Shown: positions 9,392 to 19,025 of the stretch, in pieces
How the letters are laid out: every line of letters begins with the position of its first letter
Position numbering within the stretch: the stretch's first letter is position 1
Position numbers and translations under genes: made by a program
Assembly: GCF_022581195.2 (NCBI RefSeq)
Contig: NC_061482.1
Coordinates: 62,001 to 126,000, forward strand
DNA length: 64,000 bases
Direction: 5' to 3'
Origin: Helicoverpa zea
Lineage: Eukaryota > Arthropoda > Insecta > Lepidoptera > Noctuidae
Notes under the pieces: model-generated
What the model was told of the DNA's origin: nothing
The model's database searches: none
The model's input: the letters and a program-made list of their open reading frames with translations, nothing else

Positions 9392-11521
9392 ATGGAGAAT
9401 ATTGCGATCGTTACTAACTTAGATTTATTCGTGATATTAAAAAGTGCGAATAAAATAACAGACTACCAATTTTTGTTCGAAACAGTGTTATCACGACTGG
9501 ACTGCAATTTATCTGAAGAAGATCGTGTGACATTTCGGGAATTTTGCCGAAAATTTGCTAGAGCTGTCAACAAACGTTGGCAATCAGTAAGTCGGAAAGC
9601 GGACATATTCCTAAAGAAACATGAAAGTTGGCTGCAAACGAATATTGACTGGCCTAGCTGCATACTAAGCCAAGTGCAAGGTACATCAATAGCTTCGGTT
9701 TATGAAGCAGAGCCATCTGCATCAATAGCTTCGGTTTATGAAGCAGAGCCATCTACATCAACATCTTCTGTTGGAACCATGACCAAAAGGAAGCATCCTC
9801 GGAAAGCTTTTGACGATTTGGGAACGAAGCAAAAGAAAAGAAGAAGTGGCGACTTGGATGGTGAATGTAGTGAAATGGTTTTTGCAGCTGTATCAAAATT
9901 AAAAGCGGATGGAAAGGAAAACATGGCTTCTGTTATTGAACACATGCTGAAAAATCCAGAGTCAATTGGTAAATTTCAAGACGTCATGGTGTAACAACCA
10001 TTCACCAAGAAAATATTTACACCTCAGAAGGCTCTTGGTTTATTGCTATCTCTGAAGCTGTCAAAATGGCAATACATGACATTGAGAGAGACAGCTATAC
10101 GAGAAGGCATTCGCAATTTATACCCTTCGTATTACCAAGTGCAAAAAGAGAAGAAAGAGTGTTACCCACCAGAGAACTCTATCACAGTTACTGATTCTTC
10201 GGCTAAAATTACTCTGCAAAGTCTACTTGACATTACAGCCAAAAGAGTATTAAAATCTTTACCTGATAACATACAAGAAAAAGAAATGATTCTGGTATCG
10301 AAATGGGGTTGTGACGGTGCATCGAGCCAAAGTAGATATAAGCAAAAGTTGGATTCTGCAGACGATGATTCCAGCATTTTTATGACATCCTTAGTGCCTT
10401 TAAAAATAATGTGTGAAGACAAAATAGTTTGGGAAAACCAAAAACCTTGTTCACCAGCTTTTTGTCGTCCTGTGCAGTTTCAATTTATAAAAGAAAGTGA
10501 GGCTGTGGTGAAGGCCGAAGTAACGGAAATGGAAAAGCAAATTTCAAATCTTCGACCAACCGAATATGAAACTAACAAAGTAACCCATGACCTCATGATG
10601 ACAATGGTTGATGCCAAGATTTGCACTTATCTTTCAGAGGCTAAGTCCAATGCTGCATGCTACATTTGTTTAGCGAAACCGACCGAGATGAACAACTTGG
10701 AACTTGTAGAAAAAAGAGTGACATCACCGGAAATGTTGAAGTTTGGACTATCTTCGCTGCATGCACGCATAAATGTGATGGGATGCCTTTTAAATATATC
10801 ATACAGACTTGATATCAAAAAATCGTCTGTAAGAGGAAAAGAAGAACAAAATGTAAGAGATGCGAAAAAGAAGATAGTTCAAGATCGTTTTAAAAATGAA
10901 CTCGGCTTACTGATTGATGTAGTGAAGCAAGGCCATGGTACGACCAATGACGGTAACACAGCGAGAAAATTCTTCGAAGATCCAGTGAAAACTGCCGATA
11001 TAACAGGACTCGATGCGGAACTGATTCACAGGTTTGCTGTTATTTTGCAAGCGAAAACTTCCGGTGAGGATGTGGATACCATAAAATTCAAAGATTACGC
11101 ATACAAAACTGCTGAAAGGTACGTGTCCTTGTATAGTTGGTACTACATGTCTGCAACCGTGCACAAACTGCTACTTCATGGAGCTGACATCATTACTTGT
11201 AATGCGATCGTACCAATTGGAAACCTCTCTGAAGAGGCTTCGGAAGCCCGCAACAAGGATTTCCGAAGATTCAGGGAACACAACTCCCGTAAGAAAAGTA
11301 GAGTGAGTTCCAATGAAGACATTTTAAATTTTCTTCTTCTTTCTTCGGATCCACTTATTTCATCGATAAGACCCACTTTTGATGCGAAGAAAAAGAAAAC
11401 TTTCTTTACTGAAACCCTTGATTTACTTAAGCTTCAACAACCTGAGTTTGAATTCACAGACATTTCTCATTTAGACTCTGACTCTGAAATGGACTCTGAC
11501 TCTGATTCGGACTCTGAATGA
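9392..11521 (+). pseudogene. RAG1/Transib-like transposase, one in-frame stop
   Basis: The enzyme would nick and join transposon ends as a DDE recombinase in the nucleus. ATG at 9392 (context AAAATGG) opens 200 codons to TAA at 9992-9994. The same frame then continues without another stop to 11521, giving 709 codons plus the TAA if decoded. The N-terminal part has a tandem 12-residue repeat (SIASVYEAEPSA) and a basic stretch (TKRKHPRK...KQKKRRS). After the stop come a likely first catalytic Asp in KWGCDGASSQSRYK (near 10308), SLHARINVMGC where RAG1 has its second Asp, TNDGNTARKFF, VHKLLLHGADI, and the block GNLSEEASEARNKDFRRFRE (near 11218-11277), which I align with the RAG1 region holding catalytic Glu962. 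The tail is Asp/Ser-rich. The stop makes it formally broken, but its neighbourhood (TAA CAA CCA) resembles a known readthrough context. The RAG1 relation is firm; activity is uncertain. Confidence 0.8.
9684..9755 (+). repeat. 36-bp in-frame tandem duplication in the transposase N-terminus
   Basis: CATCAATAGCTTCGGTTTAT... starts at 9684 and again at 9720, near-identical over 36 bases. It adds a second SIASVYEAEPS unit without changing frame. Confidence 0.9.
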
Positions 11522-11814
11522 TCGTGATGATTTGGAGTGTGATTGTTATTATGACATTAATTTTAGTTTCATGAATAGGTACTTGTCTTTTTATTTTTTT
11601 TAAGATTTAAGATTTTTTTATTTTATTAATTTATGTTTTTTAAGATTTAAGATTGCCATTTCATAATATTGTTTCCAAATTAATTATGACTTATCTTTGA
11701 TTATGTTATTTTTATATATCGTGTTTATTATTTTAAATAATCGAATATTTCTTGATTGAGGAATAGTTTACAAATGGTTATGTTATGTATGTATGTTAAA
11801 TCAAGTTAAATAAT

Positions 11815-12257
11815 TGTCACTTAAATATATATTTATCATATATTGTCATGGCTCTATTCATGTTCCTATTTTTATTGCACTAGATATAGACGCCAAGCTG
11901 GCCTAAACTAAAACTTTTGATACTTACAAAAAAAAAGCTTAAAAATTAAAAAAAAAATGTTTCGCACCTCTGGCCTTATAATGCAACATATCAAAAAATT
12001 TCAAATAATTCAAAGATTAACTCCCTGAAAAATAATTAGGGCCAATTGTGCGAGACCGGAGATATGCCTTTTTATTCGTTCAGCTTCATATAAATTTTTG
12101 AATAAAAATTTCTCAATGAGCCGTTTATGAGTCTATACTATAATGATACAATTTTAAAGTATGTATGTGGTCTTCCGAAAGATATTCAGGCATAAAAGTC
12201 ATCACTTTCGAGGTTACTAATCGGATGTCTATGAAACCCGAAATCCATCCCACAGTG
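11815..12257 (-). repeat. Right terminal inverted repeat (443 bp)
   Basis: This is the reverse complement of 8499-8917 with a 24-bp extra segment (around 12189-12212, CATAAAAGTCATCACTTTCG...) about 45 bases from the outer end. It ends CCCACAGTG at 12257. Confidence 0.85.
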
Positions 12258-12262
12258 CGTCG
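12258..12262. repeat. 5-bp target site duplication CGTCG (right)
   Basis: Exact match to 8494-8498. The Ty3-like LTR resumes after it. Confidence 0.9.
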
Positions 12263-12373
12263 GCTTAGTTATAGTTTGGATATTTGTATGATGGTGGGTA
12301 GATTGTAGTAATTATTGAATAAACTAGTTAGCTGCTAACCCTCGCCTTTCATTGATGCTGCAGTCACCATACA

Positions 12374-12684
12374 AATAAAACAAGTGCCGGTCGTAGTGAA
12401 CGTTTGTTGGGTAATCTCGAGCAACAACTAGGAGCTCTTGGTAGTCAACCGATTCATAGGGAACATCAGTTTAACACAGCCAAGAATGAATTGAAAGTGA
12501 TGAATTTGATAATAGTGTAAGCGGTTTCCTTTACGAAACTGAGCCACAGATTACCAAATCGGAGGACTCGTTGAACATGCCTTGAAGCCCTAGTTCAATC
12601 GCTCAAGGCGTTATACATTTTAACAAAAGTTCTTATTTATTTTTATTAAAAAAATAAATAAAAAGACTGATTGGAGACTCGCTG
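12374..12684. other. Unassigned stretch
   Basis: A mixed-composition stretch with no convincing coding signal. A (AAAT)n-rich segment sits near 12640-12665. I see no element boundary. Confidence 0.3.
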
Positions 12685-12832
12685 GTTGTCTAATCGTTTC
12701 GGGTAACGATTACCAAAGATGTTCAATAACAGCTAGGACCTACAGTTTAACGTGCCCTCGTAAACTCAATCATTCGTGTCCAAGATGTAGGTACTTAGAC
12801 AGTACATACAAACTTTGAAATGTCTTAAAAAA
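12685..12832 (-). repeat. SINE fragment, minus strand
   Basis: It shares GACCTACAGTTTAACGTGCC, GTTCAATAACAG and ACATACAAACTTTGAAA with the SINE at 56798-57178, in the same orientation. Both ends are missing. Confidence 0.65.
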
Positions 12833-12948
12833 TATATGGAAACCGACGCTGTGACTACGCAACGCAGCGCAACGCAACGCACTAATCGCTATAAGTGATA
12901 CTGCAACGGAAACTACTTTAAAGTATCGTCAGATTTGCTGCAACAGAT

Positions 12949-13167
12949 TTGCGGGCACCGGGCTTCAGTCATTACAAATTATATGGGCGACCTATTAACA
13001 AAACTGATTTTGAAAAAGATCGTAACCTTCTAACCAGCACCTATTTAGCTCAGACTTGTTCTGCGCTTGAGAAAGCTGGAGGTGTAAGGAAAGCTTTTCG
13101 GCATTTTAAGACAGTGAGTGATGGCGGTGCTTCGCAAGCAGGGACCGGCAAGTCTGAGCCGATATGA
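12949..13167 (+). other. Short open frame, unrecognised
   Basis: A 72-codon frame containing NKTDFEKDRNLLTSTYLAQT and a Lys/Ala-rich stretch. No start context, splice signal or family match that I recognise. The surrounding 12833-13580 holds nothing else I can call. Confidence 0.15.
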
Positions 13168-13582
13168 CGGGCTCCCACTGGGTACAATCGAGCATAGTTC
13201 GGTTTGCAGCATCAATTCTACCGACACCTTATTGATTTGTCTTTGAAGAAATGTTGCCGTCGCGCCGAACCTTAATTGAAAATCAGAAAAATGTAAGAAC
13301 CGCTATCCTGTGGGGTTATTATGTTGTTTATGGTTTTCAGATGCTGACTTACCTAGGTGACAGCCCTCGCTCCGAACACTGCTGAAAAAGAAATAGATAT
13401 TTTATTAATATTTTAACACTATACTCTATGAAATATTACGTGTATGTGTTTCTTGCCGATTCTTGTCTATAAGAGTCATTCTTTGGAACCGTGCACCTAG
13501 CCATTGACGTTTCTTAAGCACCTGGAGTAGGTGTACAGTACATGAAGTAAAATCCTTGGAGTGAGTGTGTGAGGCAGGGTAC

Positions 13583-13690
13583 CTGACGCCGCGCGCCTGC
13601 GTGGCCACGTGCCGCGCCACGCGGGCGCCCGCGCCGGCGCTGGCGGGGCTGCCCGCGCGCCGCGCGCCGCCTGCCGCCTGCAGTGTGCAT
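13583..13690 (-). CDS. Host gene exon D (most 3' exon seen)
   Basis: On the minus strand the acceptor GGTGGCACAG precedes a 108-bp exon that starts with one base finishing a codon, has 35 full codons and ends with two bases before the donor GTACCC. That is exactly the phase needed after exon C (39813-40075), which ends with two bases. The frame (CTLQAAGGARRAGSPASAGA...ARHVATQARGV) is the one with nearly all third positions G or C. It is Ala/Arg/Gly-rich, without a recognised domain. The donor is weak. The gene should continue to the left, but no further exon was found in 1-13582. Confidence 0.5.
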
Positions 13691-13767
13691 CTGTGCCACC
13701 ACACAACCTCGTACACAACTTGATTCTAACTACACTCTACATTATCTTTACTATTATATTATAAACT

Positions 13768-13965
13768 AGCCGTTTTTCCGCGGTTTTACCCGCGTCCCGT
13801 GGTAACTACTGCCCGCACCGGGATAAAATATAGCATATGTTACTCGTGGATAATGTAGCTTTCGAATGGTGAAAGAATTTTTAAACGGCCCAGTAGTTTT
13901 TGAGCCTATTCATTACAACCAAACAAACAAACAAACACAGTTTTCCTTTTTATAATATTAGTGTA
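13768..13965 (+). repeat. Dispersed repeat with CCGTTTTTCCGCGGTTTTACCC start
   Basis: The family begins CTAGCCGTTTTCCCGCGG, has CCGGGATAAAATATAGC and ends AACAAACAAACAAA...TATAATATTAGTATAGAT. Other copies are at 26030-26232 and, more diverged, 36955-37147. No coding. Confidence 0.7.
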
Positions 13966-13969
13966 TATA

Positions 13970-14373
13970 TCGGGTGTGTCGTTCACAATCACATTAAATC
14001 ATATCGCATATACTTTATGATATTCTATGCCGAATTGTAAAAAAAATAACTTAATCCATTCAGTGGTTGAACCACAGGAGTCATTTTTCGTTTTTATAAT
14101 TTACAACATCATGTGTAAAGCAGAGATAAAGTTATATAGGAGTATCGTATGTTTTGATCAGTTGAGAGCTGTCAGTTATCAAAGGGAGACTTTCAGTTGT
14201 TTGTAATGACTGACTTTTATATGGTGTTCTAATTTTTGCACATTTTTATTCCATTTACTTTGTTTGAAAAAAACATTTTTACGTATTTTTATTTTATCTT
14301 TGTGTTAATCGACATAATATTAACCAGTATACTAACGCATTTCATTTAATGTGATTATGAACGACACACCCGA
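13970..14373. mobile_element. MITE with TCGGGTGTGTCGTTC ends, TA duplication (copy 1)
   Basis: The ends are TCGGGTGTGTCGTTCACAAT and its complement ATTATGAACGACACACCCGA, flanked by TA (13968-13969 and 14374-14375). A second copy is at 27960-28365. The TA duplication suggests a Tc1/mariner-type origin. 404 bp, non-coding. Confidence 0.8.
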
Positions 14374-14424
14374 TATAATATATATATATATATATATAGT
14401 AGATATATATATAGTAGATATATA

Positions 14425-15010
14425 CAGGGTTACTGGTAAGTAGACCGCATCCTTTCAGGAGGTGATAGTATAGGTCAATACGGACAAATTTGACCCTGGG
14501 ATACACTGGGCAAAAGTTAACCCGTTTCAAGATAATCGAATTTTAAGATCTTTTCTTTACAAGTCGTCTAGGTACACGTATACATTTTTATTACTAGTTA
14601 AAAGTCTCGTTTTTGCGGATTTTTGTGTGTTTTGTGGCTTTTTGGATAGCCATATAAATGTAGATGTTTTTTAAGTATTCTGCACAAAAAAATGAAAAGT
14701 AATATTTTTGAGAAAATATCTACTAAAAAAGTAATTTCTGTTCGCTATAATTTCCTCTGAGATTTGTACAGTTTTATGGTTTGTTATTATGAAATGATTC
14801 ATCTTCTATCCAAAAACAAACAAAAATCCACAAAAATGAGACTTTTAACTAATAATGAAAAGTTATACGTGTACCTAGACGACTGATCTTGAAATTCGAT
14901 TATCTTGAAACGGGTTAACTTTTGCCCAGTGTATCCCAGGGTCAAATTTGTCCGTATTGACCTATACTATCACCTCCTGAAAGGATGCGGTCTACTTACC
15001 AGTAACCCTG
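14425..15010. mobile_element. Long fold-back MITE, TA-flanked (copy 1)
   Basis: It begins CAGGGTTACTGGTAAGTAGA and ends with the complement CCAGTAACCCTG, with TA on both sides in an AT-rich microsatellite. The arms are over 200 bases, so the whole element is close to a palindrome. Short minus-strand frames in it are products of the repeat, not genes. Confidence 0.85.
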
Positions 15011-15262
15011 TATATATATATATTATTAATTATTAATGACACAGAAAATGAATGTAGTTGACTGTACTTTTGCTTGAAATCGGGTTAAATTATAAAACGT
15101 GTCGACTTGGTGAAAACATAAAAGTGAATAATTTAAGTTTCACCAACTGGACACGCATCAAAATCTTGACGTGTCGAGTTGACGACATGATAAATGTTAA
15201 AATTTTGAGTTTCGCCAACTGAGTTAAGTGTGTCGAGATGACGAAAGACCCAGAATAATATA

Positions 15263-15854
15263 CAGGGTTACTGGTAAGTAGACCGCATCCTTTCAGGAGG
15301 TGATAGTATAGGTCAATACGGACAAATTTGACCCTGGGATACACTAGGCAAAAGTTAACCCGTTTCAAGATAATCGAATTTCAAGATCAGTCGTCTAGGA
15401 GTAGGTACACGTATAAATTTTCATTATCAGTCAAAAGTCTCGTTTTTGTGGATTTTTGTGTGTTTTTGGATAGAAGATGAATCATTTCATAATAACAAAC
15501 CATAAAACTGTACAAATCACAGAGGAAATTATAGTGAACAGCAATTACTTTTTTAGTAGATATTTTCTCAAAAATATTACTCTTAATTTTTTTGTGCAGA
15601 ATACTTAAAAAACATCTACATTTATCTAGCTATCCAAAAAGCCACAAAACACACAAAAATCCGCAAAAACGAGACTTTTAACTAGTAATAAAAATGTATA
15701 CGTGTACCTAGACGACTTGTAAAGAAAAGATCTTAAAATTCGATTATCTTGAAACGGGTTAACTTTTGCCCAGTGTATCCCAGGGTCAAATTTGTCCGTA
15801 TTGACCTATACTATCACCTCCTGAAAGGATGCGGTCTACTTACCAGTAACCCTG
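15263..15854. mobile_element. Long fold-back MITE, TA-flanked (copy 2, opposite orientation)
   Basis: Same ends and same TA flanks as 14425-15010. The internal arm differences (for example AAAGAAAAGATC) show that it lies in the reverse orientation. The two copies are 252 bases apart. Confidence 0.85.
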
Positions 15855-16287
15855 TATATATCTACACTAATATTATAAAATAGCTATCCCGTAGTTTAGA
15901 CTATCTTTCATGGGATATTGTGTCAAATGTTATAGTAAAATACCAGACAACATTGACATGCGGTTTAAAACTCATATAAAAGCCACACTTTGTAAAAACG
16001 CATATTATAAATTAGAAGATTATATTCAAGACTAGCTTCTGCCAGCGACTTCATCCGCGTTAGATTCAGACTTTGTGCAAAGAGAGGAAGAAATAATAAA
16101 TACCAGCCCATCCAATTATCTAAATCTACGCTTACCTACTACTACTTCGCCTAAAAAGAAATAAAATGTAGGTAAACTGTTAATAAAGAACAAATATCTA
16201 TATCTAAAAACGAATACCAGCCTATTTTATAAAATAACAATAAAATAAAAAGTTAAATTATTTAAAGACGTCGCGCTAATAAGCACG
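15855..16287. other. Repeat-derived AT-rich stretch
   Basis: It carries the start of another dispersed repeat (CTAGCTTCTGCCAGCGACTTC near 16032) seen also near 36955 and 42071. No gene. Confidence 0.4.
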
Positions 16288-16946
16288 TTATAGTTCGGCC
16301 ATTCAGAGAATGCGTTCCTGACACGTCGCGATTGAACTGACGACGTAACTTTGCAATGGCGTTGCAGTTACGATAAAAATATTTTTGCTGGTTGTTTACC
16401 GTTTTAACAATTGAGGAGCATTAAAACAACATTATTATATCAACTAGTGGAAAACCCGGCTTCGCTCGGGTGAAATTTGACTCATAATACACGTCTATTG
16501 CAAAATGTAGGTAGAAATTTCTGTAGTCATCGGGTCTCAAGGAATATTAAAGGAATAAGCAACGCATAGATTCGTATAGCTTCGTTCGTTATGTTTAATA
16601 AATATAATAAATAAAAACTGCAAAAGTTTTTACACAAATTATTTTTATTTCAAATTAACATTCAAAATAAACTAACACAAATTAACAAAACATATAATTT
16701 TTAAGGTTTACTCTGTGTAAACCTCTTTGTTTTAAGCACTCAGTTTTTTCTTTACTTTGACAGGTAGATAAGTACTTACTAATTTTAAAAATAAAATATG
16801 AAATTGTGGTTCTTTATCCAAATTGGCTAAATCAAGAATAATATTAGGAAGTATGTAAATTGTAATTTTACAATGAGTACTTATCCGAGAATTTGGCAAA
16901 GGTACTTATAAAAAAATATTCTCTATTATACATCAGAGGTTGATTA

Positions 16947-17213
16947 TCACAAAATTTCTCTATATATAACATTTTTCGATAAATATTTATCACCTTTGAA
17001 GCCTTGTTCAGTGGTATTGATAATTTGAATTTTTACATCATCGAATCTTCGAACTCGAAATAATTGCCGAGGAAGTTTAAAATCAATTGCTTCATTCAAA
17101 CATCTTTCCCATTCTTGATCGTCAAAAAGGAGCCCTCTTGCTTGAGCAGCTTCTCGAAATGAGTTGTAAATAATATTTTCATAAGTTCTAACATTCAACT
17201 CTTCGTTATCGAC
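16947..17213 (-). pseudogene. Helitron helicase (Pif1-like) remnant, internally deleted
   Basis: The minus-strand frame reads YNSFREAAQARGLLFDDQEW and ERCLNEAIDF, the block found in Helitron Pif1-type helicases between motifs II and III. It jumps to a C-terminal-like VRRFDDVKIQIINTTEQGF...KNVIYREIL and a stop. The ATPase and Rep regions are missing, so this is an internally deleted remnant. A good splice acceptor (TTTTCTCCTTTAAG) lies at its upstream edge at 17214, which suggests it was an exon. It points the same way as the small gene just upstream. Confidence 0.6.
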
Positions 17214-17284
17214 CTTAAAGGAGAAAATATATTAGATAAATATTCAAATAATAATAACTATTGTGAATGTATGTAGGTATATCC

Positions 17285-17982
17285 TCACATCTCTATCTGG
17301 TAATAAGTATTATTTTTCATTTTACAGCCACAGCACTCGCAATAATTGAAATTATCTGCAAAAATATATTATACAATTAATAATGTCCATTGTATAATAA
17401 GAGCCAGCCAAGTTCAAGTAGAACTTGCGCATGAAGGGGTTCATTTCATTATCGAGAAAAACGGTGAAAAAATCGTGTCTGTTTCTGTATGTGTTCATGA
17501 CACCTCAACACAGGCTATGCGTGTGGTCATTTATTATTATTTGTCGAATTATAGAAAAAAAATATTGAGCCGCTTACCGAGTATAATGTTGTCGCATTCC
17601 ACACATCGACTGCACATTTGCTTTTGTTTGCCATCTCTTGCAAATATTTTGCCATTACAAAAATTGCATGTCACTGGAAGTAAATAAGTACTTATTTTAT
17701 TTTTAAATGCAGAAGGCTCACAATCCACACTTTAAGAAGAAAACAAAACAAAATTCACTTAAAAACACAACCTGCCTACATACCTACTATATAAAATACT
17801 ACACACCATCTTTACGAAGAGCCTTTCGCTCCATCCACTTTCCACAATTGTGACAATATTTACCAAATGCACGGAGATTCGGCTGTTAACAAAATGATAT
17901 AGGTATCATCAAACAAAAGACTAAACGAAGACAGAGACACGACCAACGAAACATTTTATGAAATACTTACGATTTTCGGCAT
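17285..17982 (-). CDS. Four-exon gene for an 84-aa cysteine-rich protein, unrecognised
   Basis: Exons on the minus strand: 17982-17971 (ATG, MPKI), 17882-17807, 17673-17578 and 17355-17285 (TGA). Introns of 88, 133 and 222 bp all have GT..AG; the donors are GTAAGT, GTGTGT and GTAAGC, and the acceptors end AACAG, TCCAG and TGCAG. All phases fit, and the joined frame has no stop. The protein has CHNC in exon 2, CNFC and CSRCVEC in exon 3, and CECCGC in exon 4, spaced like paired zinc-binding knuckles. No signal peptide or membrane segment. It lies 72 bases upstream of a Helitron helicase remnant inside a 63-bp inverted repeat, so it may be a gene captured by the element or an element accessory gene. 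Exon 1 is very short. An alternative donor GTGAGG in exon 4 could splice into the helicase exon. Function unknown. Confidence 0.5.
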
Positions 17983-18116
17983 GATGTGTGTAATCCAAAC
18001 AAAGTAAATGACAATGACATTTGAACAACTAAATGACATTTGAACTAAAACTTCGACTTTGAGGTTATGGTTATTATTCTTCTTTCTATGGTTTTTATCG
18101 CAATCGGCCAATCTTA

Positions 18117-18617
18117 TGCTACGTTCACACGCGCGCCGCGCAACCCGGCGGGCTGCCTGGCGGGCTGCGCGGCGTGCAGCCCGTCGCGGGCAGGCGGACA
18201 TTCAAGCTGTTCACACGCGCGCCGTCGTGTCAGTCAGTGCAAGAATGGCGAGCAGCGAGGATCTCGGTGTTGTTGCTGTCATAGCCTTTGGCTTAACTTA
18301 TTTTTATTGGAAAAATAATCAAAATGATGAACGACGTTAACCATTCCACCATGTTGTTATCTTCGATCGTAGCGACTTTCTTAGAACGTTTAATCGTCAC
18401 GAAAGCGCAGGAGAGACTGACTGCCCGCGCGCGTGTAAACAGTCGCCGGGCGCCCGCACATTCATCCTTTGAACTTTGCCAAAAAACCGACACTCGACCG
18501 ATTCGCGGCGTTCACGGGCACGGGCGCGTTCACGGGCTCGGGCGTACCGTTTACACGCTCGTGAACGTGACTGTGCCCGTTGAATGTCGATTTGAACGCG
18601 CGCGTGTGAACGTACCA
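18117..18617. mobile_element. Harbinger MITE, 501 bp, TTA duplication
   Basis: The ends are TGCTACGTTCACACGCGCG and CGCGCGTGTGAACGTACCA, flanked by TTA at 18114-18116 and 18618-18620. It is GC-rich. A second copy lies in the opposite orientation at 47193-47664 with about 90 percent similarity. Open frames in it (one starting MASSEDLGVVA) are shared by both copies and may descend from the parent transposon, but no domain is visible. Confidence 0.85.
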
Positions 18618-19025
18618 TTAGGTTTAAAGAAAAAACACATAACAAAAAGTATATCATAAAAAAGTGTCAAAAACAATATTTTCGCGAAACGTCAACGACT
18701 GACGAAAAGTATTTTTTGATAAGATTCACTAAACGTTGGCGATGCGTATCTAAGCAACGTTTATTAACTACCCAAGATGGCGACTGTGGTTTGCTTGTCA
18801 GTGCAATTGAAATTTAACGAAATTCTCCATAATCCGAATTTTGCGGATATATGTTGTCGACTCAAAATTAATATTTTTTTATGTTTTGTTATTCATATAA
18901 GGTTTCGATCGAGTCTACCGTACCCTTTGACGAAATTATTAATATAGATAATCAATGAATGTAGTTACGTCGTCAGTTCAATCGCGACGTGTCAGGAACG
19001 CATTCTCTGAATGGCCGAACTATAA

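Larger units (their letters stand above)
8499..12257 (+). mobile_element. RAG1/Transib-like DNA transposon, 3759 bp, with long TIRs
   Basis: Both ends carry the heptamer-like CACTGTG (the left reads CACTGTGGGATGG, the right its complement CCATCCCACAGTG), flanked by CGTCG duplications. The terminal inverted repeats are 419 bp (left) and 443 bp (right). Inside, on the plus strand, is one long transposase frame (9392-11521) with a single internal stop and strong C-terminal similarity to RAG1. Transib ends and RAG recombination signals share this heptamer class, and both give 5-bp duplications. The element sits at the start of a Ty3-like LTR. Confidence 0.85.
16288..19025. mobile_element. Helitron/Helentron-like region bounded by a 63-bp perfect inverted repeat
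   Basis: TTATAGTTCGGCCATTCAGA... at 16288-16350 is perfectly complementary to 18963-19025 over 63 bases; the flanking sequences differ. Between them on the minus strand are a Helitron-type helicase C-terminal remnant (16947-17213) and a spliced small gene (17285-17982). A Harbinger MITE (18117-18617) is inserted. The Helitron assignment rests on the helicase remnant. The inverted repeat could also be two solo elements facing each other. Confidence 0.5.

Noticed and set aside
9970..10010. A short intron removing the stop in the RAG1-like frame
   Set aside because: The only GTAAAT..AAG pair would be 41 bases, too short and not a multiple of three, so it would break the frame that is open on both sides.
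14342..15368. Two similar minus-strand frames starting MKRVNFC
   Set aside because: They are translations of the terminal repeat of the palindromic MITEs, present in each arm, and not genes.
18059..18659. Several overlapping open frames of 80-110 codons on both strands
   Set aside because: They lie within a GC-rich Harbinger MITE and recur in its inverted copy at 47193-47664. The frames follow the repeat's composition, with no domain or splice evidence.
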